Below the pieces are notes generated by a model that was not told where the DNA came from, did no database searches, and worked only from the letters and a program-made list of their open reading frames with translations. Source: Adiantum capillus-veneris (Eukaryota > Streptophyta > Polypodiopsida > Polypodiales > Pteridaceae). Taken from it: a DNA stretch of 64,000 nt. The first letter of the stretch is position 1. Each line of letters opens with the position of its first letter. Shown here in pieces: positions 1 to 11,407 of the stretch. The DNA is taken from assembly GCA_014529385.2 (NCBI GenBank), contig CM043963.1, forward strand, positions 97,230,412 through 97,294,411. The letters run 5' to 3'. Position numbers and translations under genes: made by a program.

Positions 1-2011
1 ACTACGTAGATTCTAATCCAAGGGCTTGGATTGCAAAGGCAACACCCAGGGTTCCCAGTGCAATGCTGTTTGTTTTTTCAGCTAAGGGGACGTGATCCTC
101 TATATTTGAATCCATGTAAGTGTACATTACGTTCAAATCTCCAGGTACGCATCCATTGATTTGGTGTTATTCCATTTTTAGTATGCTTTACTCGGTTTTT
201 CAAGACGTATAAGTACGCTTGAATGTTACAGAGCCATGCCAAGGGCATGTCGGCACAAAGTATTTTGGGCCAAGTGTCCAATCTATCTTTCTGCTTTATG
301 CTGTTACGAACCTACTTGTAGGGTTCAATTTGGCACATGTTGTCACATGGGATACAACATGGTCTCGGAACTCAAGGAGTTTGGTTTAGCCAGTGTGGAG
401 CAAGGCTAATGAGGGTCCCTCTCATTCCCGTCGTAGAGTGTTTGCAGTTACCTGCACACACAAGTACATCTTGTACTTGAAGGATGTTCTTTTTTACACA
501 TCCTTACATGAGACATATTCCACACGTGGAGAATATGAGTCTCTGGACTGACACTGGCACCATTATTTCAATTATGTGTCACGACAAAGTCCCTAGGTGC
601 TGGTCACATCTGTTTTCTAGATCGTTTTTAGCACGACGTATCAGGAGCAATTTCGTGGCCAAAAATTGTCGAATACTTAGAATGACTTGTTAAGGTACAA
701 GTACTGCTAAACAACATTACATATGGTTGTTTATACATATAGCAAGGCTATAAGTTGTTAATGAAAAAGTTCCATTGTCTGCACCTAGAAGTGATCAATG
801 TTTCACCTTCTATTGTGATTCAGACGTTTCAGCAAGGCTTGCAAAAGATTGCAACAAAAAGTATTTAGTTTCTTTTCAGAACTATTTACATTCCTTTTAA
901 TGCGTGCTAGGCGCATCACATTTGCCATAAGTATTGGCAAGGATCATTATGGATATACAGGTTTGGGTTAGTTTTTGCTAAATGCATGCACACTAGGTGT
1001 TATGGGCCCTAGTGTTTAGCAAAGGCTGATTTGGAACGGCATGCATATTCCTCAGGTTGTTGCTTATGAAGCATGTTGCACTCTATGTGCACTATCTTTA
1101 TGAGATTAATTTTGGGTCTACTAATCACCAATAGAGGTCATGGCTCAGTTTGGGGCGTTTGTGGATTTTTTCAAGTTAACCACGATGGTTATTTTGGACA
1201 TTATTGATTACTCACTAATGTCATACACTACTGTGATTCCCCGTTTACCAGTCATCTGGGACGACTGTCTGTAAACTGTGCAAAAAACACACCTCAGTAC
1301 TGTCAGTTATCCAAGGGGATAGGTAGATTACCTTGTGCTAAAGGATCTGCTAAGAGCATACGTTAGCACAACGCATTTCTGAATAGATGTTTCTTCCTAT
1401 TCTAGAATTTGCTTAAGTACAATTTTTGACTTTGAGCACCTGTTGTGGTGGGGTTGGAGATTGTGTCAATACTTTCATACGTCAAGGACTTACCAAGTGT
1501 GCTGACAAAGTATGTTGGCAAGTAACCTTCATTAGGGATGAACATGTAGTTCTTTGTGTTCCAAACTATTCAGAATTCTAACACGAGGACACTCCCTATC
1601 TATGAACTTTTCAAGATACTCAGGCGAGTAGAAAATCTGGCTCACAACTGCATGAAAAGTTACGCCAAGGTTTCCTTGCATTATTCTAGTACCTTCAGAA
1701 GATCTGAAAACTGGTTATGCCTTTGGACAACTCTTAGTTGTGGTTATGAGTTATAAATGGAGTTACCATTTAGACCAAAGTGAGTCTTAGTTGTGGTTAC
1801 TCCTTTACAGTACTCAAGTGAGTCATAACTGGAGTTACCATTTAGACCCAAGTGGTTGCAAAAGGACAACAATGTTGAAAATCAAGATGTTGCTCTTAGT
1901 TTCATTGAACCTCCTCACTGCACCAGTTATCGATCATACAAACAACTGGCTCACATAATGGGACATCAATAAAGAAACATCAGTCTTCTTAAGAAGATAT
2001 TACTACTTGAG
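1..2011. other. Unassigned, probably decayed retrotransposon interior
   Basis: No long reading frame is open on either strand. Because the gypsy-type 3' end follows directly at 2012, this stretch probably belongs to the interior of that element, but I could not recognise reverse transcriptase or integrase motifs in it. An imperfect two-copy repeat lies around 1730-1860; the words TCTTAGTTGTGGTTA and GAGTTACCATTTAGACC each occur twice. The plus-strand frame at 484-693 is not recognisable. Confidence 0.4.
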
Positions 2012-2223
2012 TTTTCGAGGACGAAAATTCTTCCTTAAGGGGGGAGTAATGTCAGGACAAGGTTCCTATGGGGCAAGCAACCTAGGGGGTCAGAGACCTA
2101 GGCCAAGGGCTTGGACTAGAGCAGTGTGGACTGGGGATCCGCTTAGGGCAAGAGCTAGAAGCTAGGCCTATATAAGGGGTGGTAGGGAGGAGGATCCTAT
2201 GTTCAGTTACCCTAGGTCTTATA
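2012..2223 (+). mobile_element. Ty3/gypsy 3' end, polypurine tract and truncated LTR
   Basis: One frame reads VFEDENSSLRGE then stop at about 2013-2049, the usual C-terminal tail of plant Ty3/gypsy polyproteins. The purine-rich tract AAGGGGGGAG follows at once, then TGTCAGGACA at 2049, which fits the first bases of a 3' LTR. A TATATAAGG box lies near 2169. At about 2224 the sequence changes abruptly into LTR X, so this LTR is cut off after about 175 bp. An alternative is that 2049-4140 is one recombinant LTR with a foreign U3 end. Confidence 0.6.
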
Positions 2224-4140
2224 TGGTAGGTGAAGGAGACTCAAGGTGAGGTTTTTTGGCTTGGGAATATAGAGCTTGAACTCTTGAAGTCCCAGATGGC
2301 TCATCAAACAGAGCTACAGAGTGCAAGATATTAAAGTTTGAAGTTGCAGTGCATTGCAAATTTGAGACGGACGGGGCAAATGGGGACATGTGATCAAAGT
2401 TGATGTGAATGCACGAGCTTGAAATGCTCATCATGTGGAGCATGTCGATATTATCAGATCGTCATTTGGAGTACTGGATGCCAAGATATTGCTAGATGAA
2501 GTTTCATAGGGGGGCAAGTTTTGAGCCAAATAGACTGCCTTGATAAGTGTGCCACAAGGTGCTGTTTGGTCCTAGAAGCACTTTCAGAGCATTATATGCA
2601 TTGTGGTGAGTCATTAGAAAGTGACAGCTCCTCGATTGGATGCCTGGACAATGCGATACGGCTCATTAAAGTTAATGCTAGATGACGTGCGGTGCGAGAT
2701 GTTTTTGCGGATTTTGGGACCGACGATTGATATGACCGAGAAACATGTCCCAAAACACTTTGGGACTTGTATGAGTTGTGTTCAAGAACAAGCTCTACAA
2801 GCATGGCTTTACGGCTCAAGAGTTGGGGATCCCAGTGCAACAATCGGCAAAGCTCAGAAGGAGGGCAAAAAAATTAAAACTTTTTGGGATTTTTGTGACG
2901 GTTTTGGTGGAGTTTTGGAACTCAAGGGGTCGGTTGATATGGGTCTGCCACATGTCACTCTGAAAAAAACCACATGTAGAGTTTGGCGCGAGCAGCTAGG
3001 GGTATATGAGCTGGGTTTATGCGCCTTAAATGAGCATCAAGGTGAGAGAGAGGGAGCTCTCAAGCTCTGGCGATGGCGAGCTGAGCTCGCCTCTGTGGGC
3101 GCTGTGTGCGGAAGCTCTGGCGGCACATTCACTTGAGGGAGGTGGTTGAAGGTGCTACCGGCTTGTGGTGATGCCCTCGGGCAGCACCGCTGGTGCATGG
3201 TCTGTGACGACATGGTGCGGTTCACTGCGGGTATTCCCACGCGCCCATCAATGGTCTCTTTTAAATTGAGGTCGAGAAAAGGGGAGAGTCATACAGAAAT
3301 AGAGGGACGGTGCATGCAAGCAAAAGAAAAAGGGGGCTGAGCCTAAAATAAAAGGAGTTCTCACGCACCCAAAAAGGGCACATCTTTCACGAGGTTGGAG
3401 GCAGTTTTTTTTTGGCAACTAAGAGCTCATTTTGGAAGAAGACAGGGGGAGATCAAGGAGGGCTTCTTGGGGGATAAAGAGGAGAGCAAAAGGGAGGAAG
3501 TTGAAGATTATTGTCGGTTTTTTTTTTTAGGTGAACGAGGAGGGAGATCTCTCTCTCTTGTTCTCGGAGCTAAGCAAGGGAGAAGCATATATGTCTCTCT
3601 CAACAACCAAGACTCAAGGAAACATCAATACAAGAGGGAAGAGCTTGGGCATCGAAGCTCAAGTTTTGTCGGTTGAAGCAAAGAAAAGGCGCTCTAAAAA
3701 GGCAAAAGGAAGCAGGAGTTTGATTTCGAGCGAATTGAAGAAAAGCGGACGGATCACGAGGATGTAAATTGTGACTGCAGATTTTTCCATCAGGAGGTTG
3801 GGATATCTCAATAGGAGTTTGCAAATTAACAAGCATACCAACACCAGCGTATGCAACCGATGTGTACCAAAGGGTTCTCAGTTATTAATTTTAATGGAAG
3901 CATCTATGGATTTCTAGTGCAAAATTAGTGTCGATATCTTGATTCAATTTGTTCTTAGCCATTAATCTTGTTCTGAATTGTGATATTACTCTGTAACTAC
4001 TCTACAAGCAGCCTTAACTCATCTTACTAACATTAAAACCGATGCTAACTACACTTGGTTGCACCTTGACTAACTACCCGTCTACAGCCAGAAGCCCGGC
4101 ATTTTCTTGATCGACCCCCGGAGAAGCACGCACTCCGACA
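2224..4140 (+). mobile_element. LTR of family X, copy 1 (5'-truncated)
   Basis: The copy reads in plus orientation and ends with CACGCACTCCGACA at 4140. It aligns by eye along its whole length with the reverse complement of 4156-6137 and of 13470-15530, and in the same sense with 20156-22153. It lacks the first ~150 bp seen in the full copies. Small open frames inside (for example 2621-3136) are not conserved between copies and look fortuitous. Confidence 0.8.
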
Positions 4141-6137
4141 ATTTGGCCACAAAATTGTCGGAGTGCGTGCTTCTCCGGGGGTCGACCGGGAAAGCACCGG
4201 GCTTCTGGCTGTAAATGGGTAGTCAGTCAAGGTGCAAACCAAGGGAAGCAAGTGCAATTAGCATTGGTTTTAGTGTTAGTAAGACGATTTAAGGCTTCTT
4301 GTAGAGCAATTACGGAGTAATATCATAGTTCAAAACAAGATTAATGGCTAAGAACAAACTGAATCAAGATATCGGCACTAATTTGTCACTGAAAATCCAC
4401 AGATGCTTCCATTAAAATCAATATTAACCGAGAACCCTTTGGTACAAATCGGTTGCATACGCCAACGTTGATATGCCTGTTGATTTGCAAACCCCTATTG
4501 AGATATCCCAACCCTGATGGAAACAATTCGCAGACACAATCTACGCCCTTGTACTTGGTCAAGATCCGTCCGTCAAGATCTGTCCGCTTTTCTTTGAAAT
4601 CAAACTCCTACTTCATTTTGCCTGTTTAGAGCGCCTTCTCTTTGCTTCGACCGACAAAACTTGAGCTTCAATGCCCAAGCTCCCTCCCTTCCACGTTGAT
4701 GTTCCCTTGAGTCTTGGTTGTTGAGAGAAACATATATGCTTCTCCCTTTCTTAGCTCTGAGAACGAGAGAGATCTCCCTCCTTGTTCACCTTCAAAAACA
4801 ACAATACTCTTCAATTTCCTCCCTTTTGCTCTCCTCTCTCCCCCAAGAAGCCCTCCCTGAGCTCCCCCTATCTTCTTCCAAACCGAGCTCTTAGTTCCAA
4901 AAAAAAAACTACCTCCAAACCTACCAAACAGGTGCCCTTTTTGGGTGCGTGAGAACTCCTTCTATTTCAAGCTCGGCCCCCTTTTGCGTTTTCTCACATG
5001 CACCATCCCTCTATTTTTAAATGGCTTGCTCTCCACGACACGTGGGAGGCACCGTGACAAGGGTGGGAGACCCTCCCCTTTTCTCCTCAACTTTAAAAGG
5101 GCCCTTTGATAGGCACGTGGGAACACCCGCGGTGAACCACGCCACATCATCTCCTACCCCGCACCAGTGGTGCTGCTCAAGGGCACCACCATAAGTCGGC
5201 AGCTCCTTCAACCACCTCCCTCAAGTTAATGCGTCGCCACAGATTCTACACACAGCACCCATAGAGGTGGGCTCAGCTCGCCATCGCCAGCGCTTCAAAG
5301 CTCCCTCTCTCTCACCTTGGTGCTCGTTTAAGGCACACAAACCTAGCTCATATTCCCCTAGCTACTCGCGCCAAACTTTGTATGTGGTTTTTTCATAGTG
5401 ACACGTGGCAGCCCCACATCGATTGACCCCTTGAGTTCCAAAACTCCACCAAAAACTTCACAAAAATCCCAAAAAGTTCCAATTTTTTTGCCCTCATTCT
5501 GAGCTTTGTCGATTGTTGCACTGGAATCTAGCTCTTGAGCTGCAAAGCCATGCATACATATCATGTTCCCAACCACAACTTTTACAAGCCCTAATGTGTT
5601 TTGACCTTTTCGGGCCTGCCAACCTTCGGTACCCAAACCTGCAAAAACATCTAACACTGCACCGTCGTCATCTAGCATGAACTTTAACGAGTAGTGTCTC
5701 ACTATCGAGGCATCCAATTGAGGAGTTGTCACTTTCTGATGACTCACCACAATGCATATCATGCTCTAGACGCGCTTTGAGGCCCAGAAAACACCTTATG
5801 ACATGCCTATTGAGGTGGCCCAACTGGCTCAAAACAGACCCCTGGTGAAACTTCATCTAGCAATATCTTGGCATCCAGCACTCCAAAGGATGATCTGAGA
5901 AGACCGACATGCTCCACATGATAAGCATTTCAGCCCCGTACATTCACATCAACTTTGATCACATGTCCCCATCTGCGTTATCCGTCTCAGATCTGCAATG
6001 CACTCCAACTTCAAACTTTAATATCTTGCACTATGTAGCTCTGTTTGCTAAGTCGTCTAGACCTACTACTTCAGCACTTCAAGCTCTATATTTCCAAGCC
6101 AAAAAACCTCACCTTGAATCCCCTTCACCTGCCACCC
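2224..6137. repeat. Giant palindrome of two X LTRs
   Basis: Arms 2224-4140 and 4156-6137 are inverted copies of each other. The centre is 15 bp (4141-4155), ATTTGGCCACAAAAT. Elsewhere (copy at 13470) the LTR end is followed by ATTTGGTGAACC, where TGG starts the primer binding site. The centre therefore looks like two LTR ends plus TGG and its complement CCA meeting head-on. The arms differ at scattered sites, so the structure is old or joins two non-identical copies. Confidence 0.8.
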
Positions 6138-6305
6138 TGTCGCCCCTACGTAGAGTCCTTTTGGTCTAGAAAACCACATAGAGCGTACATTTCTATTGCC
6201 AATTGCTAACATAACAGCCCCTAACATTGTCTATAAGTTTGGAAAAATCTCAAATATCTATGAAGATTTATACCTTTAACCCCGTGCTTGCAAAGCGGCA
6301 CGACA
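4156..6305 (-). mobile_element. LTR of family X, copy 2 (full length)
   Basis: In minus orientation it begins TGTCGTGCCGCTTTGC (ending at plus 6305) and ends CACTCCGACA (plus 4156), about 2150 bp with TG...CA termini. On its outer side at 6306 the minus strand reads AGGGGTTTAGAGGCATTGGA just before the TG. This is a degenerate polypurine tract, so the copy is best read as a 3' LTR whose internal region lies to the right (6306 onward). The frame at 5358-5762 is the counterpart of the one at 2621-3136 in copy 1 and is not a credible gene. Confidence 0.75.
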
Positions 6306-7740
6306 TCCAATGCCTCTAAACCCCTGCACATCCTCCGATATGTGCCAACCATTATTCCAAACTACAAGCAACACCTTGTAAACCTATATTAAGCACTACC
6401 CCACTGTGAGCATTCTTTTAAAAAAATTGCAACCTGTGGTCTTATTTGAATATTCCCTCCTCCGGGATCATAGGGAAAACACAAGAACTTTTCATCAAAG
6501 GAACATAAGTATCCATTAGCCCATCAAAGGAACATAAGTGTCCATTAGCCCATAAAACCATCGTGAATCCCACCTGGATCATATGGTATATAAGGCAACT
6601 ACCCCAAACCACGAACATCTCTAGCGCCACCTGGATCAAGCGGCATATCAATCAATTGCCCCGGACCATGCATATAATTGTTTCCTCCTGGATCAAAAGC
6701 TAGGTAAAAATCCCCTACATCATAGGGTAATAGAAAATCCCATATAGCATCTGGAAACATTTGATATTTCCATCTCCCTTGTGCATCATGCTCATCCAAT
6801 TGTTGATCATTAATCACATGTAGGAGGATTGGTTATTCACCTTCACCCCCTCTAACATCAAAATTATGATCATGCATATCTGGATTCATCAAGTCTCTGG
6901 AAAAATCCTCTTCATCGACTCCCAAGATGCATCACAAAACATTCCCCTAGTTTGTATAGGCCCAAAACCCAATAGACAACAACTGCATAAGGTCATCATC
7001 AACCATATCTGGATAAATGTGTGTATAAATCAAATCAAATTTCTCGGTACCCTTTGAATCTGTGATTGAGAATCCTTCCAAATCTTCATCCAATAAGCAC
7101 ATAAGCTAAAGGTCCACTGCTTCAAATAATTCCTGTATCTCACATATCTCAGCCTGCAAACTAGGATTTTCACATATGGTATGCATTCTAGCCACATCTG
7201 TTGTAGACTGCTCATCAAGTTTCTCCCCCTCATTCAAATATCTTTGAACTTCTGTAGCACAATGTTCAGCAAGCACATTGAAAATTGCATCGACTCTCCT
7301 GTCCATATCATCGACACAATTCTACCAATCACATGCAACCCCAAGGGATTGCACTTTTGTGTGCACCCCCTCTGAATAAGCATCATCAACTTCATGATCG
7401 TGCTACTTTAAAATTTGGTATATCCAAACCCTGTAAATATGATATACACAAGTCCTGTAGATGCTCATGTACATCTACACCCTATGAACCCTCAAGTGTA
7501 CATAGGCCCTCTAAACCCTCATGCTTTTCTTGACCCTTTAAGTATTCAACTTTAGCCATTAACATGGAATCTACAATTCCAAGCTTTGCATAGATAGCTT
7601 GCATAACCTCTTCATCATCTAGGAAAGAAAACAAACAAAAATGTAGTTGATGAGTACATGGAGCTTGAGGAAAATGAAGACTCAAAGAGTGAAACTGGTG
7701 ATAGCTTGTAACAATGGAAACAAGGTAAGGAACCATGACC
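6306..7740 (-). pseudogene. Decayed internal ORF of X element with DPGG repeats
   Basis: Read on the minus strand, 6440-6760 encodes at least four copies of a short repeat with the core (Y/F/L)DPGG: FDPGGNNYMHG, LDPGGARDVRG, YDPGGIHDG and YDPGGGNIQ, plus a degenerate YDVGDFY. Spacing is about 19 residues between the central copies. Further upstream (7100-7740) come acidic stretches such as LDDEEVMQAIYAKLG. Stop codons and frame changes interrupt the frame. The repeats sit next to the 3' LTR, as they do near 12.9 and 53.0 kb. I know no described protein with this repeat; a structural, gag-like role is only a guess. Confidence 0.55.
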
Positions 7741-8348
7741 TATACCCCAAAGATCTACAAAAGTTAGTAGACCTTAAGATAGATTCATTCCTTCCTTTAA
7801 ACATCTCTTGGTCACAAACTCTAGAGACCTGAAGTCATATGAAGGAGTCTTACCATAGCCCGAGCGAGATTTCGCGAGTGAACTAAAACCCGAGCGAATA
7901 ATTGCATCTACCCATGTTTTGCCATGTTTACTCTTAATTGATCATTTCATTCCATGTATAAGTGAAAGGTGCTTAGGTGTTGTCTGCCTTTGTACTGTCA
8001 CACAACATTGGGCCTCACAAGCATTTTTGTTACACATTGCAATGTGGTTCAACCTCAGCATCGCGCAAGGTGTGGGAGTTATATATAGGTGGCACTACTA
8101 CATTATTTCTCTTTACTTATCCAGCATGATTAGTGATGTGATCTCCAGCTCCATCCGGTATCTCTCATGCAAATTGCACATCATCACAATTATCATAGTA
8201 CTCAATGATGGCCCGAGTAAGTCTCCAGTGAGGATGGGTATCATGGACCGAGTAAGGATGGACGATGTCAAAGTCTCCACCGAGTAACTCTAGTGGGCGT
8301 CCTTACATCACAAGTCAAGACGCTCGCTAGACTTGAAGGTTGTGACAC
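7741..8348. other. Unassigned spacer between X interior and RanBP1 pseudogene
   Basis: A 122-codon plus-strand frame (7919-8287) matches nothing I know. The words CCCGAGCGA and CCGAGTAA recur several times between 7857 and 8290. I see no LTR end, primer site or poly-A tract here. Confidence 0.3.
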
Positions 8349-8965
8349 TCATTTTTCCACTGAAGAGGCGATGTCTTTCTTCTCTGGTGGCCTCGACTCC
8401 TCAACTTTCTTGTTCAAGTATTCACTCTTGGCTTCCTTGTCACCAACTTTTAGCCCCTCAAGAAACTCACCCACCCCCTTGGGTTGCCCGACATCTCCTT
8501 TTGAGCAGCCTCAAAAGCCTTTTTAGATGCTTGAACATTTTCCACACTCCCAAATAAAATGCATAACATTTCATCTTTCAAATATACTTCTGCAAAATAA
8601 GAGGCATGCAGGACCCAAGCCTTGTCACTGCCCTGATGTTCCTACAAGTAGCTTATAGAGGGAAATATTGTGTGATTTGCATAGATTTCATGACCAATCA
8701 AATGTTTTTGATCTTCTTATGATCGAGTAGCTTTACGTGCCCCATACCTCTCTCTTTCCACTAGTTGCCGTCCTTATCAAATTGGTATAGCTAATTGGCC
8801 TTTAGGTCAATGAGAACATCCTCATTCTCCTTGCTAGTGTACTAACAGCAGCGACATCAAGCTTGATGATGTGGCACCTGTGTCTTCCTCCTCAGTTGCA
8901 GGTCTTGCATCATCAACTTCCTCTATAGGGGCATTTCCCACGGGCTCTTTCTCTTCCTTGAGTGC
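8349..8965 (-). pseudogene. RanBP1 processed pseudogene
   Basis: The minus strand encodes a recognisable Ran-binding protein 1. RanBP1 normally binds Ran-GTP in the cytoplasm and helps RanGAP discharge it during nuclear transport. In order, I can read the acidic N-terminus (EEEDTGA), the start of the Ran-binding domain (NEDVLIDLKA, LYQFDKDGN, WKERG, VKLLDHKK), the middle (YANHTIFPSIS, GSDKAWVLHASYFAE) and the end (LKDEMLCILFGSVENV, KKAFEAAQKEM). The lysine-rich C-terminal tail stops at 8349. At least four in-frame stops and two or more frame changes break it. The parts are contiguous without introns, as expected for a retrocopy. No poly-A tail or target duplication is visible. Confidence 0.82.
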
Positions 8966-8989
8966 TTAGCATCCATTTGGACTAAAGTG

Positions 8990-8992
<3 letters not shown>

Positions 8993-9066
<74 letters not shown>

Positions 9067-9079
9067 GGGGGGAGGGGGG
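8993..9079. repeat. (GA)n microsatellite plus G-run
   Basis: About 30 GA dinucleotides are followed by a run of G residues with one A. It lies directly at the 5' side of the RanBP1 pseudogene. Confidence 0.95.
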
Positions 9080-9204
9080 ACAACCTACAACAACGAAGAA
9101 CGAGCTCAACATTGTTAAGCTCTACACCCAATACTCTATAGCAAGGGAGAGAATCAAAGTTTCCTTTGCATCATTACTTGCTACAAGGAACACACATCGG
9201 TGTG

Positions 9205-9354
9205 CTCATGACCCTTCAACAAGAGTAGGTATATTCAATATTTTTGAGGTGTTGCATTTTGGGGAATATGATGTTGTGGTAGCTCATGACCCTTCAGCAA
9301 GAGTAGGTATATTCAATATTTTTGAGGTGTTGCATTTTGGGGAATATGATTTTG

Positions 9355-9361
<7 letters not shown>
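9205..9361. repeat. 88-bp tandem duplication
   Basis: CTCATGACCCTTCA starts at 9205 and again at 9293. About 70 bp after each start are nearly identical, ending in TTTTGGGGAATATGAT. This gives a little under two copies, and the second runs into the next (GA)n tract. Confidence 0.9.

Positions 9362-9412
<51 letters not shown>
9357..9412. repeat. (GA)n microsatellite
   Basis: About 27 GA dinucleotides between the 88-bp duplication and the LINE fragment. Confidence 0.95.
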
Positions 9413-9416
<4 letters not shown>

Positions 9417-9471
9417 TTATTTAGATTTTATTATCATCCTCGGAGGTCAAATATGACCTATGGGACCAAAG

Positions 9472-10902
9472 TTACATGTGATGTAGTATGTGTATGGCTG
9501 TGATGAGTGACTCTTGATGCTCCAAAATTGTGGTGATGAGAGTCGCAATGGAGAGACCACACTGTGGCTGGGAGAGGCAAGTGTCTAGGTCTAAGCCATG
9601 GCTGAAAATGTGAGAGAAGCAAGTTTGAATGTGACCAAAAGCTAAGCACTCTAGTAGTGTGTGGTACTCAAACTCTCGAACTTGCAGTGAGAATAATATG
9701 CACAGTCGATTTGACTCTTCTCCATTGCCCCAACGCCCTATCTCGCATCGAAGGAAATGGGAGCTAAGCCAAATGGCTGTGATAGTGCATATCGCCAACA
9801 AGGGGATAGGCTCAAGCATGTAAGTGTGAGTACGGTTTCCTCTTTCAGTGAAAAACATGGTTTTGTAGTTGGGGACAATATGGGCGGTGTAATGTATGAA
9901 GCGTGACCCACCGGATTTCTCCCAAGCCGTAATGCATTGGCGTTGTAGAAAAGCTTCATTCACTTTCAATTGAAGCATCATGTAGCAAGTGTAATTCATC
10001 CCATATCCCAAACCACCTCTTTATGTCTTGCATCCATCTCGTCCTCAAGATCTTGCATTTATGCATCTTTTGAACTTTTTTGCTTGCTTCCCATGCAATT
10101 GTAGGAAGTCCATGTGAGGGGTTTTCACGCATCTTTATCATGTACTCCACAACCCTTTCCATGCCCATAACCTCAATTGGAAGAGATCCCGAATAAAGAA
10201 GTAGGAGCGTATATGGTGTTTGTGTCTTAACTTGAGAAAGTTTGTAAGAAAACGCTTTTGGACATTCTCAAACTCTTTCCAAGTAGATGTTGAGATGCTC
10301 CCACCCCACACTTCAACTCCATAAAGAAGAACCAGTGTCACCAATGCATCAAAAAGATACTTCTTGAGAACCCAACACTTGATGTTTCCCGCATTACACA
10401 TGTTCTCAAATGCATAATATGCTCTCTTTCTCGCTTCTAAATGATGCATAGCACATTCATGCCACTTGTGATTGGACGAAACCTCAAGGCCAAGGTACTT
10501 AAAGCTCTCAACAACTTCAAGTGTCTCATTGTTGTACACAATGCATGGCTTCTCCTTATGGTTGTTTTTCACAAGCATAGCCTTTGTTTTGGATTCATTC
10601 ACAATCAGCCCACTATGCAAGCAAAAGTTCTCAAGGACAACGATAAGCTTTTGTGCATCTTCTAAAGTGTGTGCTAGAAGCACTACATCATCCGCATACA
10701 ACAAAAGCATGATTACCGCATTGCAAATAGTGACCTCTTCAATGCCTTCTTCTTGCATAAAGTCAAGTACCATTTGTTTCAATTGATTGATGCATAGACC
10801 AAAGAGAGTTGGTGACAACGGACATCCTTGTTTAACCCCAATAGTGCTTACAAAAATTTCTAAAATTTCTCTTCCCATGCGCAATTGACAAATCACCTTC
10901 TC

Positions 10903-10904
<2 letters not shown>
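9472..10904 (-). pseudogene. LINE (non-LTR retrotransposon) ORF2 fragment
   Basis: The longest open part (10138-10896, minus) carries the second half of a non-LTR reverse transcriptase: GVKQGCPLSPTLFGLCIN, then the catalytic box LLYADDVVLLAHT, then ESKTKAMLV, FKYLGLEVSSN and the thumb-like LLYGVEVWG. Downstream, in other frames, is the C-terminal part with LRCEIGRWG and, further on, the HTLLEC zinc-knuckle-like remnant (9472-10011). The fingers domain and endonuclease are missing; coding stops at the (GA)n tract at 10905. Frame changes near 10.1 kb show decay. It is a different LINE type from the one at 18.5-20.2 kb. Confidence 0.85.

Positions 10905-10957
<53 letters not shown>
10905..10957. 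repeat. (GA)n microsatellite at LINE break
   Basis: About 26 GA repeats that exactly border the truncated 5' end of the LINE coding region. Confidence 0.95.
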
Positions 10958-10959
<2 letters not shown>

Positions 10960-11090
10960 ATGAGCTTTGAAACTAGAGCAATAAAAATCCTTGCACTAAA
11001 AGTCTAGAGAGTCAAGTTTGACTTGCATCAAAGTTTTCTTGGGAATGTTTGATTGCGCGATGACTTCCACCAACCCTAATTTTAGATGAG

Positions 11091-11093
<3 letters not shown>

Positions 11094-11156
<63 letters not shown>
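11094..11156. repeat. (CT)n microsatellite
   Basis: About 31 CT dinucleotides, the complement of the nearby GA tracts. Confidence 0.95.
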
Positions 11157-11160
<4 letters not shown>

Positions 11161-11253
11161 ACCGCGCCACGACTCTCACCAACCATGCGCAGCGACAAAT
11201 CCACTTGTACCCTAGGTGATTGCTTCTCTCGGTCAGTCACACTGTCACACTTA

Positions 11254-11325
11254 ATATTTTAATACTCACTACTGCAAGGACCGCGTGCCAACATGCGGTC
11301 CTTGCAATAGTGAGTATTAAAATAT
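11254..11325. repeat. Hairpin with CACTA-like terminal repeats
   Basis: Two 31-bp arms (11254-11284 and 11295-11325) are inverted copies with one mismatch around a 10-bp loop. The arm core is CACTACTGCAAGGACCGC, which resembles the CACTA-type ends of EnSpm/CACTA DNA transposons, but the symmetry continues outward into ATATTTTAATACT. A third, slightly diverged single arm is at 11419-11447 (TTTAATACTCACTGCTGC). It may be a collapsed miniature element or an end-to-end fusion. No transposase is present. Confidence 0.6.
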
Positions 11326-11407
11326 GCATACGATAGAGAGCTAACATCTAAAAAAGGCCCTTGATGTGGACAAAAAACAATGAAATCTATAACATTTGTG
11401 TTGACAA

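Noticed and set aside
78-281. Minus-strand frame resembling a copia integrase C-terminal part
   Set aside because: Only loose resemblance (an ITPNQ-like segment); neighbouring sequence gives no supporting integrase motif.
2621-3136. 171-codon frame in LTR X copy 1
   Set aside because: The frame is broken in copies 2 and 3 and lies inside an LTR; probably fortuitous.
8993-9412. CRISPR-like regular repeats
   Set aside because: They are microsatellites and one 88-bp duplication in plant DNA; no repeat-spacer pattern.
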